Shown here: positions 8,396 to 18,517 of the stretch, piece by piece
How positions within the stretch are numbered: the stretch's first letter is position 1
Layout: every line of letters begins with the position of its first letter
The notes under the pieces: generated by a model
What the model saw: only the letters and a program-made list of their open reading frames with translations
Told to the model about the DNA's origin: nothing
Databases searched by the model: none
Origin: Antiquaquibacter soli
Lineage (GTDB): Bacteria > Actinomycetota > Actinomycetes > Actinomycetales > Microbacteriaceae
NCBI RefSeq assembly: GCF_030580675.1
Contig: NZ_JAUQUB010000001.1
Span: 620,001 to 684,000 of the forward strand
Length of the DNA stretch: 64,000 bases
Reading direction: 5' to 3'
Program-made: the position numbers and the translations under genes

Positions 8396-8803
8396 GTGGA
8401 CGAGCCTCGCCGGCACCCGCTTCTGATCATCCTTGCGATCCTGGTGTTCGCCGAATGCGCACTCATGTCGATCGCCGCCGTTTACCTCGTGGTCGAATTG
8501 CTGATCGACGTCCCGGCGTCATTCGCCAGTGCGATCGCCCTCACGGTGCTCGTCGTCATCGCGGCGGTGTGGCTCGGCGTCACCGGGGTCAATACGCTGC
8601 GCGGGGCATCCTGGGTCCGCGGCGCCATCGTGACGTGGCAGGTGCTGCAGATCGCCGTCGCGGTGGGCGCGTTCCAGGGCATCTTCGCGCGGCCCGACAT
8701 CGGCTGGGCGCTGCTGATCCCCTCGCTCGTGGTGCTCGCGCTGCTCTTCACGCGGCCGGTTCTCGCCGCGACGACGCGGCGGGATGACCCGCCTGTGGTC
8801 TAG
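8396..8803 (+). CDS. Hypothetical four-helix membrane protein
   Basis: The 135-residue product has four hydrophobic segments (about residues 7-35, 44-65, 72-95 and 102-123) and short polar ends. I see no catalytic motif. I favour the GTG at 8396 because GGGAGA lies five bases upstream. An in-frame ATG at 8363 would add eleven residues and lacks a comparable site. The sequence TAGAAT at 8345-8350 could be a -10 element. The gene is divergent from whiB1 and its end overlaps the peroxiredoxin gene on the other strand by four bases. Confidence 0.62.
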   Translation: MDEPRRHPLLIILAILVFAECALMSIAAVYLVVELLIDVPASFASAIALTVLVVIAAVWLGVTGVNTLRGASWVRGAIVTWQVLQIAVAVGAFQGIFARPDIGWALLIPSLVVLALLFTRPVLAATTRRDDPPVV

Positions 8804-9273
8804 GCCGCGAGCCCGAGCTTCTTGCGCAGCATCGCGACGTGCCCGGTCGCCTTGACGTTGTAGAGCGCCTGCTGGATGACACCCTGCTCGTCGATCACGA
8901 ACGTCGAGCGCAGCACTCCGACAACCGTCTTGCCGTACATGCTCTTCTCACCCCACGTGCCGTACGCCTCGTGCACGGTGCGGTCGGGGTCGCTGAGGAG
9001 CGTGAAGTTGAGGTGGTCGGTCTCCACCGCCTTCGTGAGCTTGGCCGGGTCATCGCGCGAGACGCCGAGCACCGTGTAGCCGGACGCCTTCAGCGAGTTG
9101 AGGTTGTCGCGGAAGTCGCACGCCTGCTTCTGGCAGCCCTCCGTGAGCGCCTCCGGGTAGAAGTACAGGATGACCTTCTGACCCCGGTAGTCGTGGAGCG
9201 AGACGGGTGCGCCGTCCTGGTCGACGAGCGTGAAATCGGGGGCGGATGCTCCGGCCTCGAGGCGATCGGACAT
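8800..9273 (-). CDS. bcp: Thioredoxin-dependent peroxiredoxin, Bcp/PrxQ type
   Basis: The 157-residue thioredoxin-fold protein reduces hydrogen peroxide and organic hydroperoxides in the cytoplasm. The active site is YPEALTEGCQKQAC: Cys47 is the peroxidatic cysteine and Cys52 the resolving one, the five-residue spacing typical of two-cysteine Bcp proteins. The family N-terminus (GASAPDFTLVDQDG) and the GVLRSTFVID strand are present. I chose the ATG at 9273 because it follows a GGAG-containing site and fits the usual family length. It is divergent from the tRNA-Lys gene 60 bases away. Confidence 0.9.
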   Translation of the reverse strand: MSDRLEAGASAPDFTLVDQDGAPVSLHDYRGQKVILYFYPEALTEGCQKQACDFRDNLNSLKASGYTVLGVSRDDPAKLTKAVETDHLNFTLLSDPDRTVHEAYGTWGEKSMYGKTVVGVLRSTFVIDEQGVIQQALYNVKATGHVAMLRKKLGLAA

Positions 9274-9332
9274 GTGGTCTCTCCTTCGGTCTCGACTCAT
9301 GCTAATCTTGTTCCTCGGCCCGTCAGGGCCAT

Positions 9333-9407
<75 letters not shown>

Positions 9408-9498
9408 TCATTCCGGCCCGGAAAACGTGGGATGTCTCGCGACTCCAGGCCGTTCTGCTTCTCGGGTCAATGAGCGATCCCCTCCGGAACCCCTCGGG

Positions 9499-10137
9499 TC
9501 ACGGATGCTTCGGCGAGAGTGAACCCTCGAAGTAGCCGGTGTCGTGCAGCTTCGGGGTGCCCCTCGGCGTTGTCCAGGTCACACGCAGTCGCACTCGCGC
9601 TTTGAGTGCATGGTCGCTGAGTTCCCATCCGGCTGCCCCACCGAGCTGATCGAGCTCGTCGTGATCGATTGCATCCTTGCGGCGCTCGGCCAGCCGCGGA
9701 ATCTGCAAGCGCACTTCGTGTCGGCCTTCGACGTCGAGCGGACCTGCCGCCTCGGTGAGCCCTTCGAAGAAGAACTGCACGACGACCTCCTTCGCCAAGG
9801 CCTTGCCGATGTTCTTAACCACGACGACGTTCGGCAAGGTCTGGTCCCAGAACCACTCCCAGTCGACGTCGGTTCGTTCGGTCTCGCGCGCCGCTTGCTC
9901 TTGCACGACCGTGTTCGCCGATTCTGCGAGGCCGTTAGCTTCCTTCGAGAGCTTGTTGGCTTGCTTCGCGAGTTTGTTCGCGCCCTTTGCAAGTGTGTTC
10001 GCCTTGCCTGCCGTCTTCTTCGCGCTTCGTGCCTGCGCAAGCCCGATGATTCCAACCACGAGGCCGCCTAAGCCGAACAGAGCCGAGACAGCGACAGCCA
10101 CTACCGTCGCTACAGCCGTGACCTCGTTTGCATCCAT
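9499..10137 (-). CDS. Membrane-anchored coiled-coil protein, unknown function
   Basis: The 212-residue protein has an N-terminal membrane segment (about residues 8-34). A coiled coil follows (about 38-80) built on repeated heptads of the form A-N-x-L-A-K-x. The C-terminal domain of about 120 residues is beta-rich (NVVVVKNIGKALAKEVVVQF, ARVRLRVTW), resembling an immunoglobulin-like or C2-like sandwich. I cannot assign a family. It is the gene closest to attL, on the same strand as and downstream of the integrase remnant, inside the tRNA-Lys element. A role in the element's defence function is possible but not shown. Confidence 0.6.
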   Translation of the reverse strand: MDANEVTAVATVVAVAVSALFGLGGLVVGIIGLAQARSAKKTAGKANTLAKGANKLAKQANKLSKEANGLAESANTVVQEQAARETERTDVDWEWFWDQTLPNVVVVKNIGKALAKEVVVQFFFEGLTEAAGPLDVEGRHEVRLQIPRLAERRKDAIDHDELDQLGGAAGWELSDHALKARVRLRVTWTTPRGTPKLHDTGYFEGSLSPKHP

Positions 10138-10164
10138 GGGACCAGAGTAGTGACAGTTGTTCGT

Positions 10165-10520
10165 CTAGCCGATGCGCGGGATCGGTACCGCTGGCGGTCG
10201 TGCGGCGAGGCTGTCGAGACGGTCCATGTCCTCCGTGGACGAGCCGTTGAACAGCTGGGTGTAGATCGAGTCCGTGGTGTTGATGTTCGCGTGGCCCATC
10301 CACCGGCTGACCTTGCGAATGTCGATGCCCTGCGCGGCACAAGCGCTCGCGTAGAAGTGTGGAAGGTCGTGCCACCGCGCCGGGCGGATGCCGAGCTTCG
10401 CGAGGGTCGGCTTGAAGTGGTACCTGTACACCGAGGACACGTCGAAAGGGCGCGACCAGTCCACTCGGTTACGGGCGTCGCCGTGCCCGCCTTGGAGGAG
10501 GTCAACTCGCGTCGACGGGC
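10165..10520 (-). pseudogene. Tyrosine-recombinase integrase, C-terminal remnant
   Basis: Only the catalytic C-terminal part of a phage-type integrase remains. It shows RWHDLPHFYASACAAQGIDI, RKVSRWMGHANINTTDSIYTQ and a short tail. The family motif is HDLRH, with the R essential; here it is HDLPH, a one-base change (CGA to CCA) that should abolish activity. The nucleophile Tyr in DSIYTQ and the GHA histidine are still present. In frame upstream the remnant stays open until it meets the stop codon of the methyltransferase gene at 10521-10523, so the 5' part was lost by recombination at that point. A GTG at 10464 could start a short 99-residue product. Confidence 0.82.
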
Positions 10521-12158
<1,638 letters not shown>

Positions 12159-12257
12159 TTAGGGAAGCCTGCTGACGTCGTCAGACTGCCGAGCCGAGCG
12201 AAGCGGACACGCTATGAAAAGTTGTCGCGTCTAATCTGTACAGGGCAAGATTCGACT

Positions 12258-13112
12258 GTGAATTGGATTCCCCCGAATGCAGATCCAGCGCAACTAGCCA
12301 GTCTTCACGAAGGTGTCCCGGCGTGGATGGAACGCCCGTTCGCCGCGTGGTTCCAAAGCGCCACCACCTACGTATCCGGGAACTCCCGCCACAAGCGAAC
12401 CGATTGGGTTCAAGAGTTCGACACCCGGACCAGGAGCGAATCCCCGCTCACCAGTCAGTTCTCGACCTATGGGCCGGGACAACTGCTCTCGCTCCTGGGC
12501 ACCGGAGACCGTCTCATTCACTTCGTTGACTTCCTCGTCTACAAGAACGCAGAGAACGAACTTGGGGCCGTCAATGATCGACTAGAGACGATCCTCGCCG
12601 ATGCAGGATCCGCATGGCGGGTCGGTCAGCGACTTGGCAATGCAGGTTTGGAACGACGCGTGCCGGAGGGCGTGGTCGAAGCTGCCGAGAACGTGATGAC
12701 CACCTCGGGTGCAGCGGGTGTTCTCCTGTCGGAGGCATGGCGGGCGCTCTTCGGGCAATCGCCTGACTATGAAGAGGCATACGAGAAGGCGATCAAGGCA
12801 GTCGAAGAAGCGGGAGTGGATGCCGTGTGCCCCAACAACCGGAAGGCTACTCTCGGCACCATGGCTCGCGACATGGAGAATCAGGGTGACTGGTACCTGC
12901 CGCTCGGGGAAGACCTGAAGCATCCGTCCGCCTCAGCGCCCTACATGATGGTGGAGGCGCTCTGGGCTGGACAGGAGAGTCGTCACGGTGGCAACGGTTA
13001 CCGCAAGCCGACTCAGGAGGAAGCCGAGTCTGCCGTTCTGCTCGCCGTGCCGCTCGTTCAGTGGTTCACCTCGGGGGTCCTCGCTCGACGATCTGGCAAC
13101 CCCTCCTCATAA
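12258..13112 (+). CDS. Abi_C/HEPN-like hypothetical protein in the tRNA-Lys element
   Basis: The 284-residue, mainly helical protein shows a middle segment (DRLETILADAGSAWRV) and a helical region (YEEAYEKAIKAVEEAGVD) followed by PNNRKATLGTM. The end is GQESRHGGNGYRKPTQEEAE, then AVLLAVPLVQWF. The arrangement resembles C-terminal domains of abortive-infection proteins (Abi_C/HEPN group, with an RHG-type motif before a hydrophobic helix). This is pattern recognition, not a proven match. I chose the GTG at 12258; an in-frame TTG at 12222 is possible. It is divergent from the methyltransferase gene and ends 132 bases before attR. Confidence 0.6.
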   Translation: MNWIPPNADPAQLASLHEGVPAWMERPFAAWFQSATTYVSGNSRHKRTDWVQEFDTRTRSESPLTSQFSTYGPGQLLSLLGTGDRLIHFVDFLVYKNAENELGAVNDRLETILADAGSAWRVGQRLGNAGLERRVPEGVVEAAENVMTTSGAAGVLLSEAWRALFGQSPDYEEAYEKAIKAVEEAGVDAVCPNNRKATLGTMARDMENQGDWYLPLGEDLKHPSASAPYMMVEALWAGQESRHGGNGYRKPTQEEAESAVLLAVPLVQWFTSGVLARRSGNPSS

Positions 13113-13244
13113 CCCCTCCGACTTTCGGGTAGCCGCCGACATCCTCCGGTGTCCCTTGGTCGCCGCGCGTCTCCCGTGACTCTGCGCCCACGAGTTACGC
13201 GGATCCCCCGACGTGTCCCGCGCTGTCCCTCGGCCCAGAAGTCC

Positions 13245-13286
13245 CTTAATCAGTGGGTTCCGGGTTCAAGTCCCGGGGGGTGTACT
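13245..13286 (+). repeat. attR: 42-bp copy of the tRNA-Lys 3' half
   Basis: The sequence is identical to 9366-9407 but lacks the acceptor, D-arm and 5' anticodon-stem half, so it is not a tRNA gene. It marks the right end of the integrated element. The bases beyond it are the original downstream flank of the tRNA gene and include the terminator at 13288-13330. Confidence 0.9.
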
Positions 13287-13287
13287 G

Positions 13288-13330
13288 AAGGCCCCGATCG
13301 CTCTCGCCGGCGATGCAGGGCCTTTGTCGT
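13288..13330 (+). terminator. Hairpin terminator, probably the original tRNA-Lys terminator
   Basis: AAGGCCC (13288-13294) pairs with GGGCCTT (13318-13324), and an inner ATCGC/GCGAT pair extends the stem. The right arm runs into TTTGTCGTT. It lies directly after attR, so before the integration it would have followed the tRNA. It now also separates the element from the membrane protein gene on the opposite strand. Confidence 0.65.
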
Positions 13331-13340
13331 TGGGTCGCCG

Positions 13341-13724
13341 TCACACGATCGGCGGGGGCGTGGGCGCCGCGGGTGGCGGGGTGCGGCGGTCCTCGGCCGA
13401 GGGTACGAGTGCCGAGGCATCCATGAAGATCTCGAGCTTCTTCTTGCGGGCGCGCTGGATGAGCGCTCCGCCGACGATGAGGATGATGAAGCCGCCGATG
13501 CCGACGACGGCGCCGCCGAGGTCGGCCCACTCGGAGAGGTCGTACCAGATGTCGGTGCGGGCCCAGCCGAACCACGGAATGACGAAGTACCAGATCGCGC
13601 CGGCGATGCCGAGGACGAGGCCGACGAGCACGAGCACGACGCCGAGCACTGTGCGCCCGACCGCGACGACGGGCGCCACCTCCTCCTCGGCGGGCGACGG
13701 CGGGTCGGGCTGCTCTGCGGTCAT
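13341..13724 (-). CDS. Hypothetical membrane protein, two segments
   Basis: The 127-residue protein has an acidic N-terminus, two membrane segments (about residues 25-48 and 67-91) with the loop WFGWARTDIWYDLSEWAD between them, a basic stop-transfer RARKKK and a Pro-rich C-terminal tail. Only the length and two-segment layout can be described; I recognise no family. The ATG at 13724 is the first start that gives a conserved-looking N-terminus; the frame open further upstream has no matching character. It is the first chromosomal gene beyond attR. Confidence 0.6.
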   Translation of the reverse strand: MTAEQPDPPSPAEEEVAPVVAVGRTVLGVVLVLVGLVLGIAGAIWYFVIPWFGWARTDIWYDLSEWADLGGAVVGIGGFIILIVGGALIQRARKKKLEIFMDASALVPSAEDRRTPPPAAPTPPPIV

Positions 13725-13877
13725 GCGGACAATGTAGCGGGCTGCCGCTTGTCCGCGCGACATTCCCTGAACGGATGTCACGTCAACGACTCCCAGGCGG
13801 CTCGGAGGTCGATGCGAAAGCATCGACGGATCGCCAACGGTGCCGGTGAGGCGAGCCTGCACCGAGGGGACGACGGA

Positions 13878-15089
13878 ATGACTGACGCGATCGTGGGAAC
13901 GAGGAAGCGCCTGGACCTCCAGGCGCTGCGTGCCCTCGCCGTCATCGCGGTCGTCCTCAACCATTCGTGGCCCGGCCTCGCCCCCGGCGGCTACCTCGGC
14001 GTCGACATCTTCTTCGTCGTCTCCGGATTCCTCATCACGCAGCAGCTCGTGCGCGAGAGCGAGCGGGAGGGCCGTATTCGGTTGCGGCGGTTCTACCTGC
14101 GCCGCGCCCGCAGGCTCCTCCCCGCGGCCACGATCGTGCTCGTCGCCGTGTCACTGCTGACGATCGCGGTCATCCCGGAGCGCCAGTGGGGGGCCGTCTT
14201 CCAGCAGATCGCCGGCTCGGCGCTCTACGTCCAGAACTGGGTGCTTCTGCTCCCCGGGCACGGCCCCGACGTCGACACCCCCGTGAGGCACTTCTGGTCT
14301 TTGTCGGTCGAGGAGCAGTTCTACCTCGTCTGGCCGCTGCTCATCATCGCCGGGGTGGCGCTCGCCGCGCGAGCGGCCCTGCGGCAGCGCGCCGTTCTGC
14401 TCGCCGGCGGGGGAGTGCTCGCCGCGGCATCCCTGATCTACTGGATCGCCGCGAGCTCCGCGGACTACCAGCTCGCCTACTTCTCGAGCCTCTCCCGCGC
14501 GTGGGAGTTCGCCGTCGGCGGTATGCTCGCCCTGATCCCGGGCCTGCGCTTGCGGGGGCGCTGGGCGGATGCTCTCTTCTGGGCGGGACTCGTGGTCGTT
14601 CTCGCCTCGATCGCTCTCTTCACGGACAACCCGGGACCGTGGTCGACTCTGCCGGTCGCGGGCACGCTCGCGATGATCGCGGCGGCGAACGAGCGGGTCC
14701 CGGCCTCCGTCGAGTGGCTCGTCGCCTGGCGGCCGGTCCAGTTCACCGGCGACATCTCTTATGCGCTGTATCTGTGGCACTGGCCCGTGCTGCTGTTCGC
14801 CCCCTACATCACGGGGGTGCCGAGCGAGACGTGGGTGATGGCCCTGCTCCTGGCCGGTGCCGTGGTGCTGTCGTGGGCGACCACCCGCTTCGTCGAGAAC
14901 CCGGTGCGCCGCGTGCCGCTCGAGGGGGAGCGCTTCCAGCCGCGTCGTCGCCTCGTCACCCTCGCCGTGGGGTCGGGCCTCGCGCTCACCATCGGCATCT
15001 CGGCGGTCGGTAGCGCGATCGACGCGAAGAACGACCCGCGACCGACGGCTTGCCTGGAGCGCGGCGTTCAGACCGTCCCGACCGACTGA
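13878..15089 (+). CDS. Acyltransferase family 3 membrane protein (OafA-like, no SGNH domain)
   Basis: The 403-residue protein belongs to the acyltransferase-3 family. The N-terminal RLDLQALRALAVIAVVLNHS includes the conserved Arg and catalytic His, followed by GGYLGVDIFFVVSGFLIT and FWSLSVEEQFYLVWP, with about ten membrane segments. Such proteins move acyl groups onto surface sugars or peptidoglycan across the cytoplasmic membrane. Many OafA relatives carry a C-terminal SGNH esterase domain of some 250 residues. Here the frame stops about 30 residues after the last membrane segment, so this is the short form or a truncated gene. The ATG follows GAGGGG. The ABC exporter gene begins 32 bases downstream. 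Confidence 0.85.
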   Translation: MTDAIVGTRKRLDLQALRALAVIAVVLNHSWPGLAPGGYLGVDIFFVVSGFLITQQLVRESEREGRIRLRRFYLRRARRLLPAATIVLVAVSLLTIAVIPERQWGAVFQQIAGSALYVQNWVLLLPGHGPDVDTPVRHFWSLSVEEQFYLVWPLLIIAGVALAARAALRQRAVLLAGGGVLAAASLIYWIAASSADYQLAYFSSLSRAWEFAVGGMLALIPGLRLRGRWADALFWAGLVVVLASIALFTDNPGPWSTLPVAGTLAMIAAANERVPASVEWLVAWRPVQFTGDISYALYLWHWPVLLFAPYITGVPSETWVMALLLAGAVVLSWATTRFVENPVRRVPLEGERFQPRRRLVTLAVGSGLALTIGISAVGSAIDAKNDPRPTACLERGVQTVPTD

Positions 15090-15121
15090 ACGAAGTCCCG
15101 GGCGCGCGATAATTGACTCCC

Positions 15122-16867
15122 GTGTCCCCGGTGATCGACGGCCAGCATCCCGTTCGCTCGATCGGTCGTCTGCTCGGCCGGTATCGAGCGTCCGTCGCTG
15201 CCTCCGTGCTGCTCTTCGCTGTCAAGGACAGCCCGCTGTGGGTCATGCCGATCGTCACCTCGGCCGTGATCGACATCGTCGTCGCAGGCGGCCCGATGAG
15301 CCAGCTCTGGGTCTGGGTGATCGTTGCGGCCGTCGTACTCCTGCAGAACTTCCCCGTCCACGTCCTGTGGACACGGCTCTTCCACGGCGCCGTGCGCCAC
15401 CTAGGAGCCGACTTGCGCAACGCACTGGCCTCTCGCTTGCAGAACCTCTCCATCGGATTCCACTCGCGCGCGAGCGCTTCCGTCATCCAGTCGAAAGTCG
15501 TCCGCGACGTCGAGAACGTCGAGCTCATGCTGATGCAGGGCGTGCCGTCCGCCCTCTCGGCACTCCTCGTGCTCATCGGGGCCCTCACGATGACCGCGCT
15601 GCGGGTACCGCAGTTCATCCTCGTCTTCGCCCTCACCGTGCCGTTCGCGGTCGGGCTCTACGCTCTCGTGCGGGTGCGGGCGAACCGTCGCAACGAGCGC
15701 TTCCGCCGCGAGGTCGAGCAGTTCTCCGCCCGCGTCGGTGAGATGGCGACCCTCATGCCGATCACTCGTGCGCACGGGCTGGAGCGCGTCGCCGAGGACC
15801 GCGTCGCCCGGGCCGCCGAGGGCGTGCGGGATGCCGGGCTCACGCTCGACATGCTCAACAGCCGCTTCGGCTCCGCCACGTGGGTGGTGTTCCAGATCCT
15901 CGCCTTCGGCACCCTCGTCGGGGCGGCGTTCGCGTCCATCGGCGGGGTCATCCCGATCACGGCCGGCGAGGTCGTGCTGCTCTCGACCTACTTCACCCTC
16001 CTCACCGGCGGGATCACGAACCTGCTCATGCTCGTGCCCGTCGTGGCGAAGGGGCTCGAGTCGGCCCGCTCGATCGGCGAGGTGATGGCCGAGCCGGACC
16101 TCGAGCTCAACGAGGGCAAGGCGCCGGTGTCCGCGGTCGAGGGCGGGATCGAGCTCGTCGACGTGCACGTGCGGTACGCCGGTGCCGACAGCGATGCGCT
16201 CGACGGCGTGAGCCTCAGCATCCACCCGGGGGAGACTGTCGCGTTCGTCGGCTCGTCGGGCTCCGGCAAGTCGACGCTTCTCAACCTCGTGCTCGGGTTC
16301 CTGAGGCCGACGAGTGGTCGCATCCTCCTCGACGGCTCCGACATGGAGTCTCTCGACATGCGCACCTACCGCTCCTCCGTCTCGGTGGTGCCCCAGGAAT
16401 CGGTGCTCTTCGAGGGGACGATCCGCGAGAACGTCACCTACGGGCTCGAGGGCGTTCCCGATGAGCGCGTCGTCGGTGCGCTGCGCGAAGCGAACGCGCT
16501 CGAGATCGTCGAGTCGCTGGCCGATGGATGGGACACGGTCGTGGGGGAGCGCGGCGCGCGGCTCTCGGGCGGTCAGCGGCAGCGCCTCGCGATCGCCCGC
16601 GCGCTCGTCCGCGACCCGGCGGTGCTGCTCCTCGACGAGGCGACCTCGGCGCTCGACCCGGAGTCCGAGTCGTACGTGCGGGACGCGCTCGCGCACCTGC
16701 TGGCCGACCGGACGGCCCTCGTCGTGGCGCATCGCCTGTCCACCATTCGCTCGGCGGACCGCATCGTCGTGCTCGAGCGCGGGCGCATCGTCGAGGTCGG
16801 CTCGCACGAGGAGCTGCTCGCGGCCGAGGGACGTTACGCAACACTGCATCGTGCCCAATCGGCGTAG
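15122..16867 (+). CDS. ABC exporter, fused permease and ATPase
   Basis: The 581-residue half-transporter has an N-terminal six-helix exporter domain (about 1-320) and a C-terminal ATPase. The ATPase shows Walker A GSSGSGKST, Q-loop VVPQES, signature LSGGQRQR, Walker B VLLLDEATSALD and the switch histidine in VAHRLSTI. All catalytic residues are present, so it should form an active homodimer or heterodimer. The substrate cannot be read from the sequence. The GTG at 15122 gives the usual N-terminus; a TTG nine bases earlier is possible. It follows the acyltransferase gene closely, so the pair may modify and export a surface lipid or glycan, which is inference. Confidence 0.87.
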   Translation: MSPVIDGQHPVRSIGRLLGRYRASVAASVLLFAVKDSPLWVMPIVTSAVIDIVVAGGPMSQLWVWVIVAAVVLLQNFPVHVLWTRLFHGAVRHLGADLRNALASRLQNLSIGFHSRASASVIQSKVVRDVENVELMLMQGVPSALSALLVLIGALTMTALRVPQFILVFALTVPFAVGLYALVRVRANRRNERFRREVEQFSARVGEMATLMPITRAHGLERVAEDRVARAAEGVRDAGLTLDMLNSRFGSATWVVFQILAFGTLVGAAFASIGGVIPITAGEVVLLSTYFTLLTGGITNLLMLVPVVAKGLESARSIGEVMAEPDLELNEGKAPVSAVEGGIELVDVHVRYAGADSDALDGVSLSIHPGETVAFVGSSGSGKSTLLNLVLGFLRPTSGRILLDGSDMESLDMRTYRSSVSVVPQESVLFEGTIRENVTYGLEGVPDERVVGALREANALEIVESLADGWDTVVGERGARLSGGQRQRLAIARALVRDPAVLLLDEATSALDPESESYVRDALAHLLADRTALVVAHRLSTIRSADRIVVLERGRIVEVGSHEELLAAEGRYATLHRAQSA

Positions 16868-16868
16868 G

Positions 16869-16885
16869 TGGTCTAGGTGGTATAC
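16869..16885. promoter_or_regulatory. Putative GntR operator with TGGTNTAS repeats
   Basis: Two direct half-sites, TGGTCTAG (16869-16876) and TGGTATAC (16878-16885), lie just upstream of the GTG of the first GntR gene. Related half-sites occur upstream of the oxidoreductase gene at 20922-20940, in the reverse orientation. The TGGTNTAC pattern fits HutC-type GntR operators. A regulator bound here would block transcription of its own gene. Confidence 0.45.
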
Positions 16886-16892
16886 ATGACTC

Positions 16893-17651
16893 GTGTCAGC
16901 CGCGTCGGAGTCGCCCGCCATCAGGCCTGACTACCCCGAGCCGCTGTGGATCCAAGCGGCGAACCTCATCACCGCGGAGATCGAGAGCGGTGCGCTCAAG
17001 CCGGGGATGCGGCTGCCGCCCGAGCGCGAGCTCTGCGAGCAACTCGGCATCAGCCGGGTGACGCTGCGCAAGGCGCTCACGAAACTCGTCGACGAGGGGC
17101 TGCTCAACGCGTCACACGGCCGCGGCTGGTACGTCGCGTCGACCCCGACGAGCAAGGACTGGCCCAACAGCCTCGAATCGTTCTCCGAGACGGCCCGCCG
17201 CATGGGGCTGACAGCGAGCTCGAGCATCCTGCGCTCGGAGGTCGTGCCGGCGACCATCGACGAGGCCGAGGAGTTCCTCATCGCGCCAGGCAGCCCGCTC
17301 TTCCACCTCGACCGGGTGCGCTCGCTCAACGGGGTGCCGACCGCGATCGACTACACGCGCATCCCCGCCGACTACGTGCCGCGCTTCGTGGACACCGACT
17401 TCACGACCGCATCGCTCTACGAGGAGCTCGAGGCGGCGGGGGTCGCACCCCAGCGCGCCGACTCGACGATCGAGGCACGCGCCGCCGACGACTACGCCGC
17501 CACGCACCTCGATCTCGCCGTCGGCGCGCCGCTGCTCGTCATGAACCAGCGGGTGATGGATGCCTCGGACCGGCCGCTGCTCGCATCCAAGATCCAGTAC
17601 TCGGGAGACCGGTACCGGTTGCGCACGTTCTTCGCGCGTGGCCGCCGCTAG
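16893..17651 (+). CDS. GntR/HutC-family transcriptional regulator (first paralogue)
   Basis: The 252-residue regulator has a GntR winged helix at about residues 10-80 (LPPERELCEQLGISRVTLRKAL) and a UTRA effector-binding domain from about 95 to the end. HutC-type proteins bind sugars, amino sugars or amino acids and usually repress an adjacent catabolic operon. It resembles the second regulator at 22052-22804 along its whole length, down to SLESFSETA and ADSTIEAR. It is convergent with the importer genes. TGGTNTAC half-sites precede its GTG start, suggesting autoregulation or cross-regulation with its paralogue. Confidence 0.88.
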   Translation: MSAASESPAIRPDYPEPLWIQAANLITAEIESGALKPGMRLPPERELCEQLGISRVTLRKALTKLVDEGLLNASHGRGWYVASTPTSKDWPNSLESFSETARRMGLTASSSILRSEVVPATIDEAEEFLIAPGSPLFHLDRVRSLNGVPTAIDYTRIPADYVPRFVDTDFTTASLYEELEAAGVAPQRADSTIEARAADDYAATHLDLAVGAPLLVMNQRVMDASDRPLLASKIQYSGDRYRLRTFFARGRR

Positions 17652-17663
17652 CGCTCCAGCGCG

Positions 17664-18509
17664 CTACTTGCCGTAGCCCGCGCTGAGGCCCTGGATGAAC
17701 TGGCGCGAGAACACCGTGAACAGCAGGATGAGCGGCACGGCCCCGAGCGTAAGCGCGGCCAGGAGCGCGGGGTAGTCGCTCTGGAACTGCCCCACGAACT
17801 GCTGCACGCCGAGCGTCACGGTCTGGTTCTCGCGCGACGGCGCGAGGATGAGCGGGAACCACAGGTCGTTCCACACCGGCAGCATCGTGATGGATGCCAC
17901 GGCAGCGATGCCCGGCCGCACGATCGGTACCGCGATACCGAGCGTGCGAAACTCGCCGGCCCCGTCAATGCGCGCCGCTTCCTTGAGCTCGGTCGGCACC
18001 GAGCGGAAGTAGGTCATCATGAGCGCGACCGCCAGGGGAAGCGTCATCGCGGTGTACACGAGGATGAGGGCGAGCAGCGTGTCGATGATGCCCCACGAGA
18101 TCATCGTCTTGAGGATCGGCACAGTGCCGAGGCGGATCGGGAGCATGATCCCGATGATGAAGAACCCGGCGAGCAGCGGCGCGATCCGCACCTTGTACTC
18201 GGTGAGGGCCCACGCCGCCGCGGTCGCGAGCACGATGACGAGGAGCGTCGTGGCGATCGTGACGATGAGGCTGTTCTGGTAGTTGAGGAAGAACTCGCCG
18301 CGCTTGAAGACGTTCTCGTAGCCCTGCAGGTTGAAGGTCTCCGCGGTCGGCGGCACGAACGGCCCGGTGAAGATTCCCTGCGTCGTCTTGAACGAGTTCA
18401 TGATGACGGTGAGGATCGGGCCGATCGCGAGGATCACGAAGACGATCAGCAGCCCGTGCGTGAGGAGGACGTTCGGCAGCCCGGCCGAGGTGGCTCGATT
18501 CGAGGTCAT
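17664..18509 (-). CDS. Carbohydrate ABC transporter permease (MalG type)
   Basis: The 281-residue membrane protein has six predicted segments and the EAA loop EAARIDGAGEFRTLGIAVPI, which docks the ATPase. It is the inner-membrane partner of the permease encoded upstream and ends with the family-typical LSAGYGK. The ATG at 18509 lies eight bases after the upstream permease stop, so the genes are in one operon. No dedicated ATPase gene is in the locus. As in many actinobacterial sugar importers, a shared MsiK-like ATPase encoded elsewhere probably drives it. Confidence 0.9.
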   Translation of the reverse strand: MTSNRATSAGLPNVLLTHGLLIVFVILAIGPILTVIMNSFKTTQGIFTGPFVPPTAETFNLQGYENVFKRGEFFLNYQNSLIVTIATTLLVIVLATAAAWALTEYKVRIAPLLAGFFIIGIMLPIRLGTVPILKTMISWGIIDTLLALILVYTAMTLPLAVALMMTYFRSVPTELKEAARIDGAGEFRTLGIAVPIVRPGIAAVASITMLPVWNDLWFPLILAPSRENQTVTLGVQQFVGQFQSDYPALLAALTLGAVPLILLFTVFSRQFIQGLSAGYGK

Positions 18510-18517
18510 GGTGGCTC

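Noticed and set aside
13245-13286. Second tRNA-Lys gene
   Set aside because: Only the anticodon-to-3' half is present. There is no acceptor 5' strand or D arm, so it is an att copy.
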